NCBI RefSeq assembly: GCF_005221325.1
Contig: NZ_CP039889.1
Coordinates: 372,001 to 436,000 of the forward strand
Source of the DNA: Agrobacterium tumefaciens
Lineage (GTDB): Bacteria; Pseudomonadota; Alphaproteobacteria; Rhizobiales; Rhizobiaceae
DNA length: 64,000 bases
Direction: 5' to 3'
Shown: one piece after another, positions 16,193 to 24,779 of the stretch
Position numbering within the stretch: the first letter of the stretch is position 1
How the letters are laid out: each line of letters begins with the position of its first letter
Notes under the pieces: generated by a model
Database searches by the model: none
What the model was told of the DNA's origin: nothing
Seen by the model: the letters and a program-made list of their open reading frames with translations, nothing else
Position numbers and translations under genes: made by a program

Positions 16193-16206
16193 AAGGGAGA
16201 TAGCTC

Positions 16207-16611
16207 ATGAAAAATGGTGTTCAAGTCGTCGGGCTTTACGTTCATGACCAGGACGAGGCGCTGCAATTTTATGTCGAAAAACTTGGATTTCGTGTGCATA
16301 CGGACGCACGCAACGGCGATTATCGCTGGCTGACCGTGCAGCATCCGGACCAGCCGGATTTCCAGCTCGGCCTGTTTCGGCCGCAGGCCCCGACCGTTGA
16401 CGAGGCGACGGCGCAGGATCTGAACGAAGCCGTGGCCAAGGGCGCCATGCCGCCTTTGGTTCTGGTGGTCGAGGATTGTCAGAAGGCCTTTGACGCCATG
16501 CACAAACGCGGTGTCGAATTCACCCAGGAACCAATCGCCCGCTATGGATCAGTGGATGCGAGTTTCCGCGACCCTTCCGGCAATGGCTGGAAGCTCGTTC
16601 AGGCCCGTTGA
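16207..16611 (+). CDS. VOC/glyoxalase superfamily protein
   Basis: 134 residues starting behind GGGAGA. Two beta-alpha-beta-beta-beta modules: VVGLYVHDQDEALQFYVEKLGFRVHTDAR (residues 6-34) and LVLVVEDCQKAFDAMHKRGVEFTQEPIARYGSVDASFRDPSGNGWKLVQ. Metal-binding members use His/Glu at equivalent positions; this one has few candidates, so a binding or resistance role is as likely as catalysis. It follows the short AraC regulator by 14 bases in the same direction. Confidence 0.85.
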   Translation: MKNGVQVVGLYVHDQDEALQFYVEKLGFRVHTDARNGDYRWLTVQHPDQPDFQLGLFRPQAPTVDEATAQDLNEAVAKGAMPPLVLVVEDCQKAFDAMHKRGVEFTQEPIARYGSVDASFRDPSGNGWKLVQAR

Positions 16612-16661
16612 GGCAACCGTGTGTCACATTCCATCATGGATGCTTTTTCTCGGGGGCGACT

Positions 16662-16877
16662 TTGATCTTGCGAAACTGGATAAGGCAGAGCCATCGGTGG
16701 CTGGGCATTCTGCTGACCGTCACCATTCTGGCGAACTTCGCTTCGATGGCTTTCGGCCCGACACCGCCGGTGATCGTTTATGCCCCGCTTCTTCCGCTGA
16801 CCTTGCTTGTCTTCAGCGGGCTCTACATGTTCTTCCTGCCTTATCTGGGAAAGCCGCTCTCCCCCTCGAAGGAGTAG
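16662..16877 (+). CDS. Small inner membrane protein, two helices
   Basis: About 71 residues from a TTG at 16662, chosen because GGGGGCGAC lies just upstream; the frame is open from 16608. The sequence RNWIRQSHRWLGILLTVTILANFASMAFG holds one membrane helix that resembles the first helix of PepSY-type membrane proteins. YAPLLPLTLLVFSGLYMFFLPYL forms the second, before a KPLSPSKE tail. No functional call. Probably cotranscribed with the VOC gene, which ends 50 bases upstream. Confidence 0.6.
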   Translation: MILRNWIRQSHRWLGILLTVTILANFASMAFGPTPPVIVYAPLLPLTLLVFSGLYMFFLPYLGKPLSPSKE

Positions 16878-16968
16878 GCAGGCGGGCGACGAGGCGCTGT
16901 ATGCCTCACACATCAGGAACATTGCGGCGGTTTTGAAGAGCGATGCTTGTCGAATGTCCGAAAATATT

Positions 16969-17002
16969 TCAGCCCCGGGACGACGCCCCGGGGCTGATTT
17001 TT
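16969..17002. terminator. Bidirectional terminator between membrane protein and dehydratase genes
   Basis: TCAGCCCCGGG and CCCGGGGCTGA form an 11-bp stem with a 7-base loop. T5 follows on the plus strand and an A/T-rich stretch flanks the other side, so it can end both converging transcripts. A second GC hairpin (GGCCG/CGGCC, about 17012-17024) lies nearer the dehydratase stop. Confidence 0.75.
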
Positions 17003-17031
17003 GAAAGCGGCCGGCCGAAACGGCCCTGCCT

Positions 17032-18843
17032 TTAGTGATTATCGCGCGGCAGGCCCTTTGTCTGGGCGATGCGCTGATACTTCACGGCCGGTTCCAGAAC
17101 CGCGCCGGTTTCCATCTGGCTGACGATGCCGCGCTGGATTTCCTGCCATGGCGTCTGGTGGTCGGGGAACTTGTAACCACCCTCCGCATGCAGCGTCTCG
17201 TAACGCTTCGCCAGTTCTTCACCGGATATCAGGATATCGGCCTTGCCGCGGCCCACATCGATGCGGACGCGGTCACCCGTCTGCAGGATCGACAGACCGC
17301 CACCGGCCGCCGCTTCCGGAGAAGCATTGAGGATGGACGGGCTGCCCGACGTGCCGGACTGGCGGCCGTCACCGATGCAGGGCAGCGAACTGACGCCTTG
17401 CTTCAGAAGATAATCCGGCGCGCGCATGTTCACCACTTCCGCCGCACCCGGATAACCGATCGGACCGGCGCCGCGCATGAACAGAATAGTGTTGGCGTCA
17501 ATATTCAGTGACGGATCGTCGATGCGGTGATGGTAGTCCTCCGGACCATCGAACACCACGGCGCGGCCTTCGAAGGCTTCCGGATCGTTCGGGTTGGAGA
17601 GGTAACGGCCGCGGAACTCTTCCGAGATCACGCTTGTCTTCATGATGGCCGAGGAGAACAGGTTGCCGCGCAGCACGCGGAAACCGGCACGCTCCTTGAG
17701 CGGCTGCTCATAGGGGCGGATGACCTTCTCGTCCTCGATGATCGCGCCACGGCAATTGTCGCCGATGGTTTTGCCGTTGACCGTCATGGCGTCCTCCATG
17801 ATCAATCCCTGGGTCATCAGCTGGTTGACGACAGCGGGAACGCCGCCGGCATGGTAATAATCCTCGCCGAGATATTCACCTGCTGGCTGCAGGTTGACGA
17901 GCAGCGGCACGTCTTCGCCATAGGTCTGCCAGTCATCCACGGTCAGCTCGACGCCGACATGGCGGGCAAGCCCGTTCAGATGGATCGGCGCATTGGTGGA
18001 GCCGCCGATGGCGGAATTGACGCGGATGGCGTTGATGAAAGCATCCTTGGTCATGATATCGGAAGGCTTCAGGTCTTCCTTGACCATTTCGACGATGCGC
18101 AGCCCGGTGAGATAGGAGACTTCCTGGCGGTCACGGTAAGGGGCCGGGATGGCGGCGGAGCCGGGAAGCTGCATGCCGAGCGCTTCGGCCAGCGAGTTCA
18201 TGGTCGTTGCCGTGCCCATGGTGTTGCAATAGCCGGTGGACGGGGCAGACGAGGCAACGAGCTTGACGAAGCCCTGATAATCGATCTCGCCCTTCGCCAG
18301 CAGTTCGCGGGCCTTCCAGACGATGGTGCCGGAGCCGGTGCGCTCACCACGGAACCAGCCGTTCAGCATGGGGCCGACGGAAAGGGCGATGGCCGGAATA
18401 TTGACGGTGGCCGCCGCCATAAGACAGGCAGGCGTGGTCTTGTCGCAACCGATGGTCAGAACGACGCCGTCGAGCGGATAGCCATAAAGCACTTCCACGA
18501 GGCCGAGGTAAGCCAGGTTACGGTCGAGACCGGCGGTCGGACGCTTGCCGGTTTCCTGGATCGGATGCACCGGGAATTCAATCGCGATGCCGCCCGCTTC
18601 GCGGATGCCTTCGCGCAGACGGTTAGCGAGTTCCAGATGGTGACGGTTGCAGGGCGAAAGGTCCGAACCGGTCTGCGCGATACCGATGATCGGGCGGTCA
18701 GACTGAAGCTCGGCCTGGCTGAGACCGAAATTCATGTAACGCTCGAGATAAAGCGCGGTCATGTCCGCATTGGCAGGGTTGTCGAACCAGGCACGCGAGC
18801 GGAGCTTGCCCTGAGTTGCAGGAAGATTATCAGATGTCGTCAT
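17032..18843 (-). CDS. IlvD/Edd family sugar-acid dehydratase
   Basis: 603 residues. Fe-S ligands are in place at Cys65 ([10 protein letters not shown]), Cys133 ([12 protein letters not shown]) and Cys206 ([15 protein letters not shown]); K135 would be the carbamylated Mg ligand. [18 protein letters not shown] and the [20 protein letters not shown] block match the pentonate dehydratase branch (L-arabinonate/D-xylonate dehydratases) rather than true IlvD. The reaction is loss of water from an aldonic acid to a 2-keto-3-deoxy acid. It is divergent from a galactofuranose-type ABC importer, so the substrate may be an acid derived from the imported sugar. The exact substrate cannot be fixed from the sequence. 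Confidence 0.82.
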   Translation of the reverse strand: MTTSDNLPATQGKLRSRAWFDNPANADMTALYLERYMNFGLSQAELQSDRPIIGIAQTGSDLSPCNRHHLELANRLREGIREAGGIAIEFPVHPIQETGKRPTAGLDRNLAYLGLVEVLYGYPLDGVVLTIGCDKTTPACLMAAATVNIPAIALSVGPMLNGWFRGERTGSGTIVWKARELLAKGEIDYQGFVKLVASSAPSTGYCNTMGTATTMNSLAEALGMQLPGSAAIPAPYRDRQEVSYLTGLRIVEMVKEDLKPSDIMTKDAFINAIRVNSAIGGSTNAPIHLNGLARHVGVELTVDDWQTYGEDVPLLVNLQPAGEYLGEDYYHAGGVPAVVNQLMTQGLIMEDAMTVNGKTIGDNCRGAIIEDEKVIRPYEQPLKERAGFRVLRGNLFSSAIMKTSVISEEFRGRYLSNPNDPEAFEGRAVVFDGPEDYHHRIDDPSLNIDANTILFMRGAGPIGYPGAAEVVNMRAPDYLLKQGVSSLPCIGDGRQSGTSGSPSILNASPEAAAGGGLSILQTGDRVRIDVGRGKADILISGEELAKRYETLHAEGGYKFPDHQTPWQEIQRGIVSQMETGAVLEPAVKYQRIAQTKGLPRDNH

Positions 18844-19123
18844 GATGCGGGTCTCCAGCCGGAAGTGGCCAACGGTAAAATATTACGAAATGCGACAAGC
18901 TTATGTTGCGCGCAAGAAAAATGGAATCAGCGTCTCGGAGATCACGCATAACCGACAGTGCGAGCCCAGACGAGTGGCATCGGGCTGCTCTTCGGCTTTA
19001 ACCGAATATTTTTCGGTATTTACGGCCATCGCGGGATTGCGCAACGGAATCTCCCTCCCTCTTTCGCCGGTTCAATCATGGGTCCTGCGACCCAAAATCC
19101 CGACAAAAATCATCTTCTTATTT

Positions 19124-19318
19124 GTATTACTATTAGACATTATCGCATTCTGTCAAGCGATATAGCACTTGACAAAGTGGCGATGCCCACTGCTCGAATC
19201 AGAAAACGTGAATATCTTATATTATTGATTTTTATCGATTTATTTCGGAATCCCATGATTTTGGAGCCACTTTAAAATTAAAATATGCGAAAATGCCTCT
19301 TTTCAAGAGTATTACTAT
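19124..19318. promoter_or_regulatory. Divergent promoter region with repeated GTATTACTAT motif
   Basis: The 524-base gap 18844-19367 separates the dehydratase from ytfQ and is AT-rich in its right half. The 10-mer GTATTACTAT occurs at 19124-19133 and again at 19309-19318. The first copy, TTGTATTACTA, fits the TNGTNNNACNA pattern of FadR-type regulators, and one such regulator is encoded at the end of the ytf operon. A TTGACA hexamer is present at 19169-19174. Assignment as operators is inference. No small gene could be supported in the gap. Confidence 0.4.
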
Positions 19319-19367
19319 ATGCTCATAGTGTGGCCGTCACGCTGACATCATCTCTGGGAGGAATAAG

Positions 19368-20327
19368 ATGAGAAAAGCTCTCGCGACAGTCACTGTCGCC
19401 GTTTCGCTGTGCCTTGCATCCAGTGTTTCCGCAAAATCGCTCACCGTCGGCTTCTCGCAGATCGGTTCGGAATCCGGCTGGCGTGCGGCTGAAACCACTG
19501 TCACCAAGCAGCAGGCCGAAAAACGCGGCGTCACGCTGAAATTCGCCGACGCTCAGCAGAAGCAGGAAAACCAGATCAAGGCCGTTCGCGGCTTCATCGC
19601 GCAGGGCGTCGATGCGATCCTGATCGCACCTGTCGTCGCAACCGGCTGGGACGCCGTGCTGAAGGAAGCAAAGGAAGAAAAAATCCCCGTCATCCTGCTC
19701 GATCGCCAGATCGAAGCGCCTGACGATCTTTATCTGACCGCGGTCACCTCGGACCAAGTTCACGAAGGCAAGGTTGCCGGCGACTGGCTGGTCAAGGATG
19801 TCGGTTCGAAGGACTGCAAGGTCGTCGAACTTCAGGGCACCACCGGCTCTTCCCCTGCCATCAACCGCAAGAAGGGCTTCGAAGAAGCCATTGCTTCGCA
19901 CAAAAACATCAAGATCGCACGCTCGCAGACGGGTGACTTCACCCGTACCAAGGGCAAGGAAGTGATGGAAAGCTTCATCAAGGCTGAAGGCGGCGGCAAG
20001 GATATCTGTGCCGTCTACGCCCATAATGACGACATGGCCGTCGGCGCAATCCAGGCCATCAAGGAAGCAGGTCTGAAGCCCGGAACCGACATCAAGGTCG
20101 TCTCCATCGATGCCGTTCCTGATATCTTCAAGGCCATGGCGGCCGGTGAAGCCAACGCCACGGTGGAACTGACGCCCGACATGGCGGGCCCCGCTTTCGA
20201 CGCGCTTGAAGCCTATCTGAAAGACAAGAAGGCGCCGGCAAAGTGGATTCAGACCGAATCCAAGCTCTACACGGCGTCGGATGACCCGATGAAGGTCTAC
20301 GAGGCGAAGAAGGGCCTGGGCTACTAA
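19368..20327 (+). CDS. ytfQ: Galactofuranose-type ABC transporter binding protein
   Basis: 319 residues with signal peptide MRKALATVTVAVSLCLASSVSA, starting behind GGGAGGA. The mature protein follows E. coli YtfQ closely: LTVGFSQIGSESGWRAAETT, KQENQIKAVRGFIAQGVDAI, IAPVVATGWD, QTGDFTRTKGKEVMESFIKAE, VYAHNDDMAVGAIQAIKEAGLKPG and VELTPDMAGPAFDALE. YtfQ binds galactofuranose in the periplasm and delivers it to YtfRT-YjfF. First gene of a five-gene operon ending in a regulator; a stem-loop follows the stop. Confidence 0.93.
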   Translation: MRKALATVTVAVSLCLASSVSAKSLTVGFSQIGSESGWRAAETTVTKQQAEKRGVTLKFADAQQKQENQIKAVRGFIAQGVDAILIAPVVATGWDAVLKEAKEEKIPVILLDRQIEAPDDLYLTAVTSDQVHEGKVAGDWLVKDVGSKDCKVVELQGTTGSSPAINRKKGFEEAIASHKNIKIARSQTGDFTRTKGKEVMESFIKAEGGGKDICAVYAHNDDMAVGAIQAIKEAGLKPGTDIKVVSIDAVPDIFKAMAAGEANATVELTPDMAGPAFDALEAYLKDKKAPAKWIQTESKLYTASDDPMKVYEAKKGLGY

Positions 20328-20345
20328 GCCATTTCTTCGAAAGGG

Positions 20346-20365
20346 GCGGCACCTCCCCGTGCCGC
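20346..20365 (+). other. Intercistronic hairpin between ytfQ and ytfR
   Basis: GCGGCAC and GTGCCGC pair around a 6-base loop, 18 bases after the ytfQ stop, with no T run. Such stem-loops often protect binding-protein mRNA so that it exceeds the rest of the operon. Confidence 0.5.
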
Positions 20366-20398
20366 TCCGTCGTCGCATTCTTATCCGGGACCTCATCA

Positions 20399-21922
20399 AT
20401 GTCCGAAACGGCACCACTTCTGGAAGCACGCGCCATCGGTAAATCCTTTCTGGGGATCACGGCGCTGGACGGCGTTGATTTTTCGCTCGGACGCGGTGAA
20501 ATCCATGCGCTTCTCGGCGAAAACGGTGCGGGCAAATCAACCCTCATCAAAATCCTGACCGGCGTGTACCACCGCGACAGCGGCTCGATCTTTCTCGACG
20601 GAAGCGAGATCTCGCCCGCCAATGTCGGCGAGGCACAGGCACTCGGCATCGGCACCGTTTATCAGGAAGTGAACCTTCTCGAAAATCTCACGGTTGCGGA
20701 AAATCTGTTTCTTGGCCGCCAGCCGCACCGCTTCGGCATGATCGACCGGGCGTCGATGCAGAAGCAATCCCGGGCGCTACTTTCCCAATACGGGCTTTCC
20801 ATCGACGTCAACGCCCTGCTTTCCAGCTATTCCGTCGCCATCCGCCAGATCATTGCCATTGCCCGCGCCGTCGATCTTTCCGGCAAAGTGCTGGTGCTGG
20901 ACGAGCCGACCGCCAGCCTCGATGCCCATGAGGTCGAGATGTTGTTCGGAGTGCTGAGAAACCTGCGCGCGCGCGGCATCGGCATCATCATCATCACGCA
21001 TTTCCTCAATCAGGTCTATGATATCGCCGACCGCGTGACGGTTCTGCGCAACGGCCGCCTCGTCGGCACGCGCGATATCGGCAGCCTGCCCAGATCCGAA
21101 CTCATCGCGATGATGCTGGGCCGAGAACTTCAGCACATCACCCACGAGCATCAGGCGGCGGACGATACGGTTGTCGATGGCGAACCGCCGATCCGTTTTG
21201 AAGGTTATGGCAAGCGCGGCAGCATCGCGCCGTTCGATCTCGGCATTCGCCCCGGTGAGATCGTTGGCGTTGCCGGTCTTCTCGGCTCCGGCCGTACCGA
21301 AACGGCTTTCCTGCTGTTCGGCGTCGACAAGCCCGACACCGGCAAGGCCACGATCGACGGAAAGACGGTGGCGATTTCCTCACCTGAAGCCGCCATCACC
21401 GCCGGCTTCGGCTTCTGCCCGGAAGAACGCAAGACTGATGGTATCATCGGCGATTTTTCGGTGACCGACAATATTGCGCTGGCGCTTCAGGCCCGTCAGG
21501 GTTGGGCGCGGCCGCTTTCACGCCGGCAGAAGGCGGAGCTTGCCGAAAGCTTCATCAAATCGCTCGATATCCGCCCGGCCGATCCCAACCGGCCGATAAA
21601 ATTCCTGTCCGGCGGCAACCAGCAGAAGGCCATTCTGGCACGCTGGCTCGCCACCCATCCCCGGCTTCTGATCCTCGATGAACCGACCCGCGGCATCGAT
21701 ATCGGCGCACATGCAGAAATTCTCAAAATGATCGAAAAACTCTGTACCGAGGGCATGTCGCTCGTGGTCATCTCCTCCGAACTGGAAGAGCTTACCGCCG
21801 TTGCCCATCGCGTCGTCGTGCTGTCCGACCGCCGCCACGTCAGCGAATTAAAGGGGGGCGAAGTCACCGCCGACAACATCATGCGGGCGATCGCCGATGC
21901 GGCGAAAACGGAGGCGGCATGA
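20399..21922 (+). CDS. ytfR: Galactofuranose-type ABC transporter ATPase, two ATPase domains
   Basis: 507 residues with tandem nucleotide-binding domains as usual for CUT2 sugar importers. Domain 1 has Walker A GENGAGKST (residues 40-48), VYQEVNLLENLTVAENLFLG and Walker B VLVLDEPTASLD. Domain 2 (from about 260) has a degenerate Walker A, GLLGSGRTE, but an intact signature LSGGNQQKAILARWL and LLILDEPTRGIDIG. This asymmetry is normal for RbsA/YtfR proteins. The stop overlaps ytfT by four bases. Confidence 0.93.
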   Translation: MSETAPLLEARAIGKSFLGITALDGVDFSLGRGEIHALLGENGAGKSTLIKILTGVYHRDSGSIFLDGSEISPANVGEAQALGIGTVYQEVNLLENLTVAENLFLGRQPHRFGMIDRASMQKQSRALLSQYGLSIDVNALLSSYSVAIRQIIAIARAVDLSGKVLVLDEPTASLDAHEVEMLFGVLRNLRARGIGIIIITHFLNQVYDIADRVTVLRNGRLVGTRDIGSLPRSELIAMMLGRELQHITHEHQAADDTVVDGEPPIRFEGYGKRGSIAPFDLGIRPGEIVGVAGLLGSGRTETAFLLFGVDKPDTGKATIDGKTVAISSPEAAITAGFGFCPEERKTDGIIGDFSVTDNIALALQARQGWARPLSRRQKAELAESFIKSLDIRPADPNRPIKFLSGGNQQKAILARWLATHPRLLILDEPTRGIDIGAHAEILKMIEKLCTEGMSLVVISSELEELTAVAHRVVVLSDRRHVSELKGGEVTADNIMRAIADAAKTEAA

Positions 21923-22965
21923 TGGTGGCCCTGACACGACGCCCGAAGAGACTTGCACCCCAGCTCGCCGCCCTCTTCATCATTCTGGCAGCGATTACAA
22001 TCATTTCGCCTGGTTTTCTGAATGTCTCGCTTCAGAATGGCAGGCTCTACGGCAGTTTGATCGATATTCTCGTGCGCGCCGCTCCCGTCGCACTTTTGAC
22101 CATCGGCATGACATTGGTGATCGCGACCAAGGGTATCGATCTGTCGATCGGCGCGGTGATCGCCATTTGCGGTGCCGTTGCCGCCACGCTCATCAGCAAC
22201 GGCCATTCCATTCCCACTGTCCTTGCCGTCTCGCTTGCTGTCGGCATTGCCTGCGGCCTGTGGAACGGGGTGCTGGTCGCCCTTCTCGACATCCAGCCGA
22301 TCATCGCCACGCTGATCCTGATGGTGGCCGGACGCGGTATCGCCCAGCTCATCACCGAAGGTGTCATTCTCACCTTCAACGATGACAGCTTCTCCGCCAT
22401 CGGCTCCGGTTCCTTTGCGGGCGTTCCCCTGCCCGTCATCATCTGGGTAGCAGCGGCTCTGGTGATCGGCATTCTGGTGCGCAAAAGTGCGCTCGGTTTC
22501 CTGATCGAAGCGACCGGCATCAATCGCCGTGCCGCGGCACTTGCCGGGGTTCGGGCACGCTTCCTGCTGTTTTTTGTCTATGCCGTTTCCGGCCTCTGTG
22601 CGGCGATTGCCGGCATGATCGTCACTGCGGATATTCGTGGCGCGGATGCCAATAATGCCGGGCTGTGGCTGGAACTCGACGCCATCCTGGCGGTGGTGAT
22701 CGGCGGCACATCGCTGAATGGCGGCCGCTTCTCCATCACCGCATCGCTGATCGGCGCGCTGATCATCCAGACCATCAATACCGGCATTCTGGTTTCCGGT
22801 TTCCCACCGGAATTCAACCTCATCATCAAGGCGGGCATCATCATGGTGGTGCTGACATTGCAATCGCCGGCGATCATGGCGGTTCTGGGCTTCGTCAGAA
22901 CGCCCAAGCCGCACGCAAAACCGGCCGCTGCCAACGGAATGACCAAGGAAGGTACAGCGCGATGA
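21919..22965 (+). CDS. ytfT: Galactofuranose-type ABC transporter permease
   Basis: 348 residues with eight to ten helices. BPD_transp_2 signatures: RAAPVALLTIGMTLVIATKGIDLSIGAVIAICGA, LLDIQPIIATLILMVAGRGIAQLITEG and LDAILAVVIGGTSLNGGRFSITASLIGAL. Forms the inner membrane channel together with YjfF. Four-base overlaps at both ends show tight translational coupling. Confidence 0.92.
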   Translation: MMVALTRRPKRLAPQLAALFIILAAITIISPGFLNVSLQNGRLYGSLIDILVRAAPVALLTIGMTLVIATKGIDLSIGAVIAICGAVAATLISNGHSIPTVLAVSLAVGIACGLWNGVLVALLDIQPIIATLILMVAGRGIAQLITEGVILTFNDDSFSAIGSGSFAGVPLPVIIWVAAALVIGILVRKSALGFLIEATGINRRAAALAGVRARFLLFFVYAVSGLCAAIAGMIVTADIRGADANNAGLWLELDAILAVVIGGTSLNGGRFSITASLIGALIIQTINTGILVSGFPPEFNLIIKAGIIMVVLTLQSPAIMAVLGFVRTPKPHAKPAAANGMTKEGTAR

Positions 22966-23942
22966 TCCATAGCCGCAATCTTCCCTTTCTCACCACACTG
23001 ACGATTTTCCTCATCGCCTATCTTCTGTGCGTGCTGCAATATCCGGCGATCCTGTCGACACGGGTGATCGGCAATCTTCTGACCGACAATGCGTTTCTCG
23101 GCATCGCTGCCGTTGGCATGACCTTCGTGATCCTGTCGGGCGGCATCGATCTGTCCATCGGCTCGGTGATCGCCTTCACCAGCGTTTTCGTCGCCGTGAT
23201 GGTCGGCACCTATAATATTCATCCTCTTCTGGCCTTCGCCATCGTGCTCGTGGTGTCCACGCTGTTCGGTTGCCTGATGGGGGCGATGATACGTTTCCTG
23301 TCCATACCGCCTTTCGTGGTCACGCTGGCGGGCATGTTTCTGGCGCGCGGTGCAGCCTATCTGATCTCCACGCAATCGGTGCCGATTTCGCACCCCTTCA
23401 TCGACGAGATCCAGGGCTTCTATTTCCGCTTTCCGGGCGGTGGCAGGTTGACGGCGCTCGCCATACTGATGCTCATCGTTTTTGCCGCCGGCATGTTGAT
23501 TGCCAGCCGCACACGCTTCGGCGCCAACATCTATGCGCTTGGCGGCAACCCGCAATCGGCCGAACTGATGGGCGTGCCGATCGGGGCGACGACGATCGGC
23601 ATCTATGCGCTTTCCGGTTTCCTCTCCGGCCTAGCCGGCATCGTCTACACGCTCTATACCTCGTCAGGGTATTCGCTGGCGACTGTTGGCGTGGAGCTGG
23701 ATGCCATCGCCGCAGTCGTCATCGGCGGCACGCTGCTGACAGGCGGCACGGGACTGGTGGCAGGAACCTTCATCGGCCTGCTGATCCAGGGGCTGATCCA
23801 GACCTACATCGTTTTTGACGGAACCTTGTCCTCCTGGTGGACGAAAATCGTCATTGGCGTGCTGCTTTTCGTCTTCATCGTGTTGCAGCGCGCAATCATC
23901 TGGTATTCAAACAGGAGACTGGCCGGACCACATCCGGCATAA
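22962..23942 (+). CDS. yjfF: Galactofuranose-type ABC transporter permease
   Basis: 326 residues from the ATG at 22962, which overlaps the ytfT stop as ATGA; the frame is open much further upstream inside ytfT, but that extension is not credible. Signatures: NAFLGIAAVGMTFVILSGGIDLSIGSVIAFTSV, FLSIPPFVVTLAGMFLARGAAYLIS and LDAIAAVVIGGTLLTGGTGLVAGT. Second permease of the importer. Confidence 0.92.
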   Translation: MIHSRNLPFLTTLTIFLIAYLLCVLQYPAILSTRVIGNLLTDNAFLGIAAVGMTFVILSGGIDLSIGSVIAFTSVFVAVMVGTYNIHPLLAFAIVLVVSTLFGCLMGAMIRFLSIPPFVVTLAGMFLARGAAYLISTQSVPISHPFIDEIQGFYFRFPGGGRLTALAILMLIVFAAGMLIASRTRFGANIYALGGNPQSAELMGVPIGATTIGIYALSGFLSGLAGIVYTLYTSSGYSLATVGVELDAIAAVVIGGTLLTGGTGLVAGTFIGLLIQGLIQTYIVFDGTLSSWWTKIVIGVLLFVFIVLQRAIIWYSNRRLAGPHPA

Positions 23943-23960
23943 CCGAAAACGGAGGCTTTG

Positions 23961-24695
23961 TTGGGGCTGCTCGAAACGACGATAAGCGGACGAAAACGCC
24001 GGAACAGCCACGCCCATGTGGTCTCCGAACTCGGCAGCGCCATCGTCTCGGGCAGGATTGCGGAAGGTTCACTGCTGCCCAATGATGCCGAACTCTCCAT
24101 GCGTTTCGGCGTTTCGCGCACAGTTTTGCGCGAAACCATGAAGACACTGGCGGCCAAGCGGCTGGTGGAACCAAAGGCCAAGGTCGGCACCCGCGTTCTT
24201 GATCGTTCAAGCTGGAACTTCTTCGATCCCGACGTGCTGGGCTGGCGCTGCGAAGCCGGCATCGACCAGGAATTCGTCAAGCATCTGGCGGAAATCCGCC
24301 TCGCGCTGGAGCCGGCAGCGGCAGCTGCGGCGGCCCTGCAGGCCTCCAATGACGATATCGTGTCGCTCTATGTCATCGCCGCCAAATTCGACAATCCGAA
24401 ACATACGCCGGAAACCATCGCCAAGGTCGATCTCGAATTTCACCTGGCCGTGGCGCATATGTCCGGCAATCCCTTCATGCGCTCGGCAAGCGGGCTGATT
24501 GAAGCGGCCCTTGCGATTTCCTTCCAGCTTTCCTCGCCCGCCGCCTCGCCCGGCACCATCGCCGAGATCGCCTCCAACCATCTGCGCATCGTGCATGCGA
24601 TTGCCGCGCGCGATGCGGATGCGGCGGTGAAAGCGATGCGGCATGTGATCGAGGTGGGCAAGGACCGGACGCAGAACGCAATCAAGACGGTTTGA
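23961..24695 (+). CDS. GntR/FadR-type transcriptional regulator of the ytf operon
   Basis: About 244 residues from a TTG. Two consecutive TTG codons (23958, 23961) follow GGAGG; the second has the better 5-base spacing, and no ATG is available. N-terminal winged helix: HVVSELGSAIVSGRIAEGSLLPNDAELSMRFGVSRTVLRETMKTLAAKRLVEPKAKVGTRV. The C-terminal FCD all-helical ligand domain (about 95-235) has EIRLALEPAAAAAAALQ, DLEFHLAVAHMSGNPFM and HLRIVHAIAARDADAAVKAMRHVIE, with the His/Asp residues that bind a metal and ligand in this family. As last gene of the operon it probably controls it in response to the sugar or a sugar acid. Confidence 0.88.
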   Translation: MGLLETTISGRKRRNSHAHVVSELGSAIVSGRIAEGSLLPNDAELSMRFGVSRTVLRETMKTLAAKRLVEPKAKVGTRVLDRSSWNFFDPDVLGWRCEAGIDQEFVKHLAEIRLALEPAAAAAAALQASNDDIVSLYVIAAKFDNPKHTPETIAKVDLEFHLAVAHMSGNPFMRSASGLIEAALAISFQLSSPAASPGTIAEIASNHLRIVHAIAARDADAAVKAMRHVIEVGKDRTQNAIKTV

Positions 24696-24739
24696 AGGCG
24701 CGACGCCTAGGCAGAGCGGCAACGTCTTTGCAACTCTTT

Positions 24740-24768
24740 GGACCCGCACGAATGCGGGTCCGCTTTTT
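24740..24768 (+). terminator. Rho-independent terminator of the ytf operon
   Basis: GGACCCGCA and TGCGGGTCC form a perfect 9-bp stem with a CGAA tetraloop, followed by GCTTTTT. It lies 44 bases after the regulator stop and just before the convergent MFS gene. Confidence 0.88.
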
Positions 24769-24779
24769 CAAGCCGTATC

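Noticed and set aside
17527..18951. A 474-codon open frame on the plus strand
   Set aside because: It is the mirror of the IlvD/Edd dehydratase, whose Fe-S cysteines and active-site blocks are intact on the minus strand.
18842..19275. Two short frames in the dehydratase-ytfQ gap
   Set aside because: They lie in AT-rich promoter DNA, have unlike codon use and no start signals.
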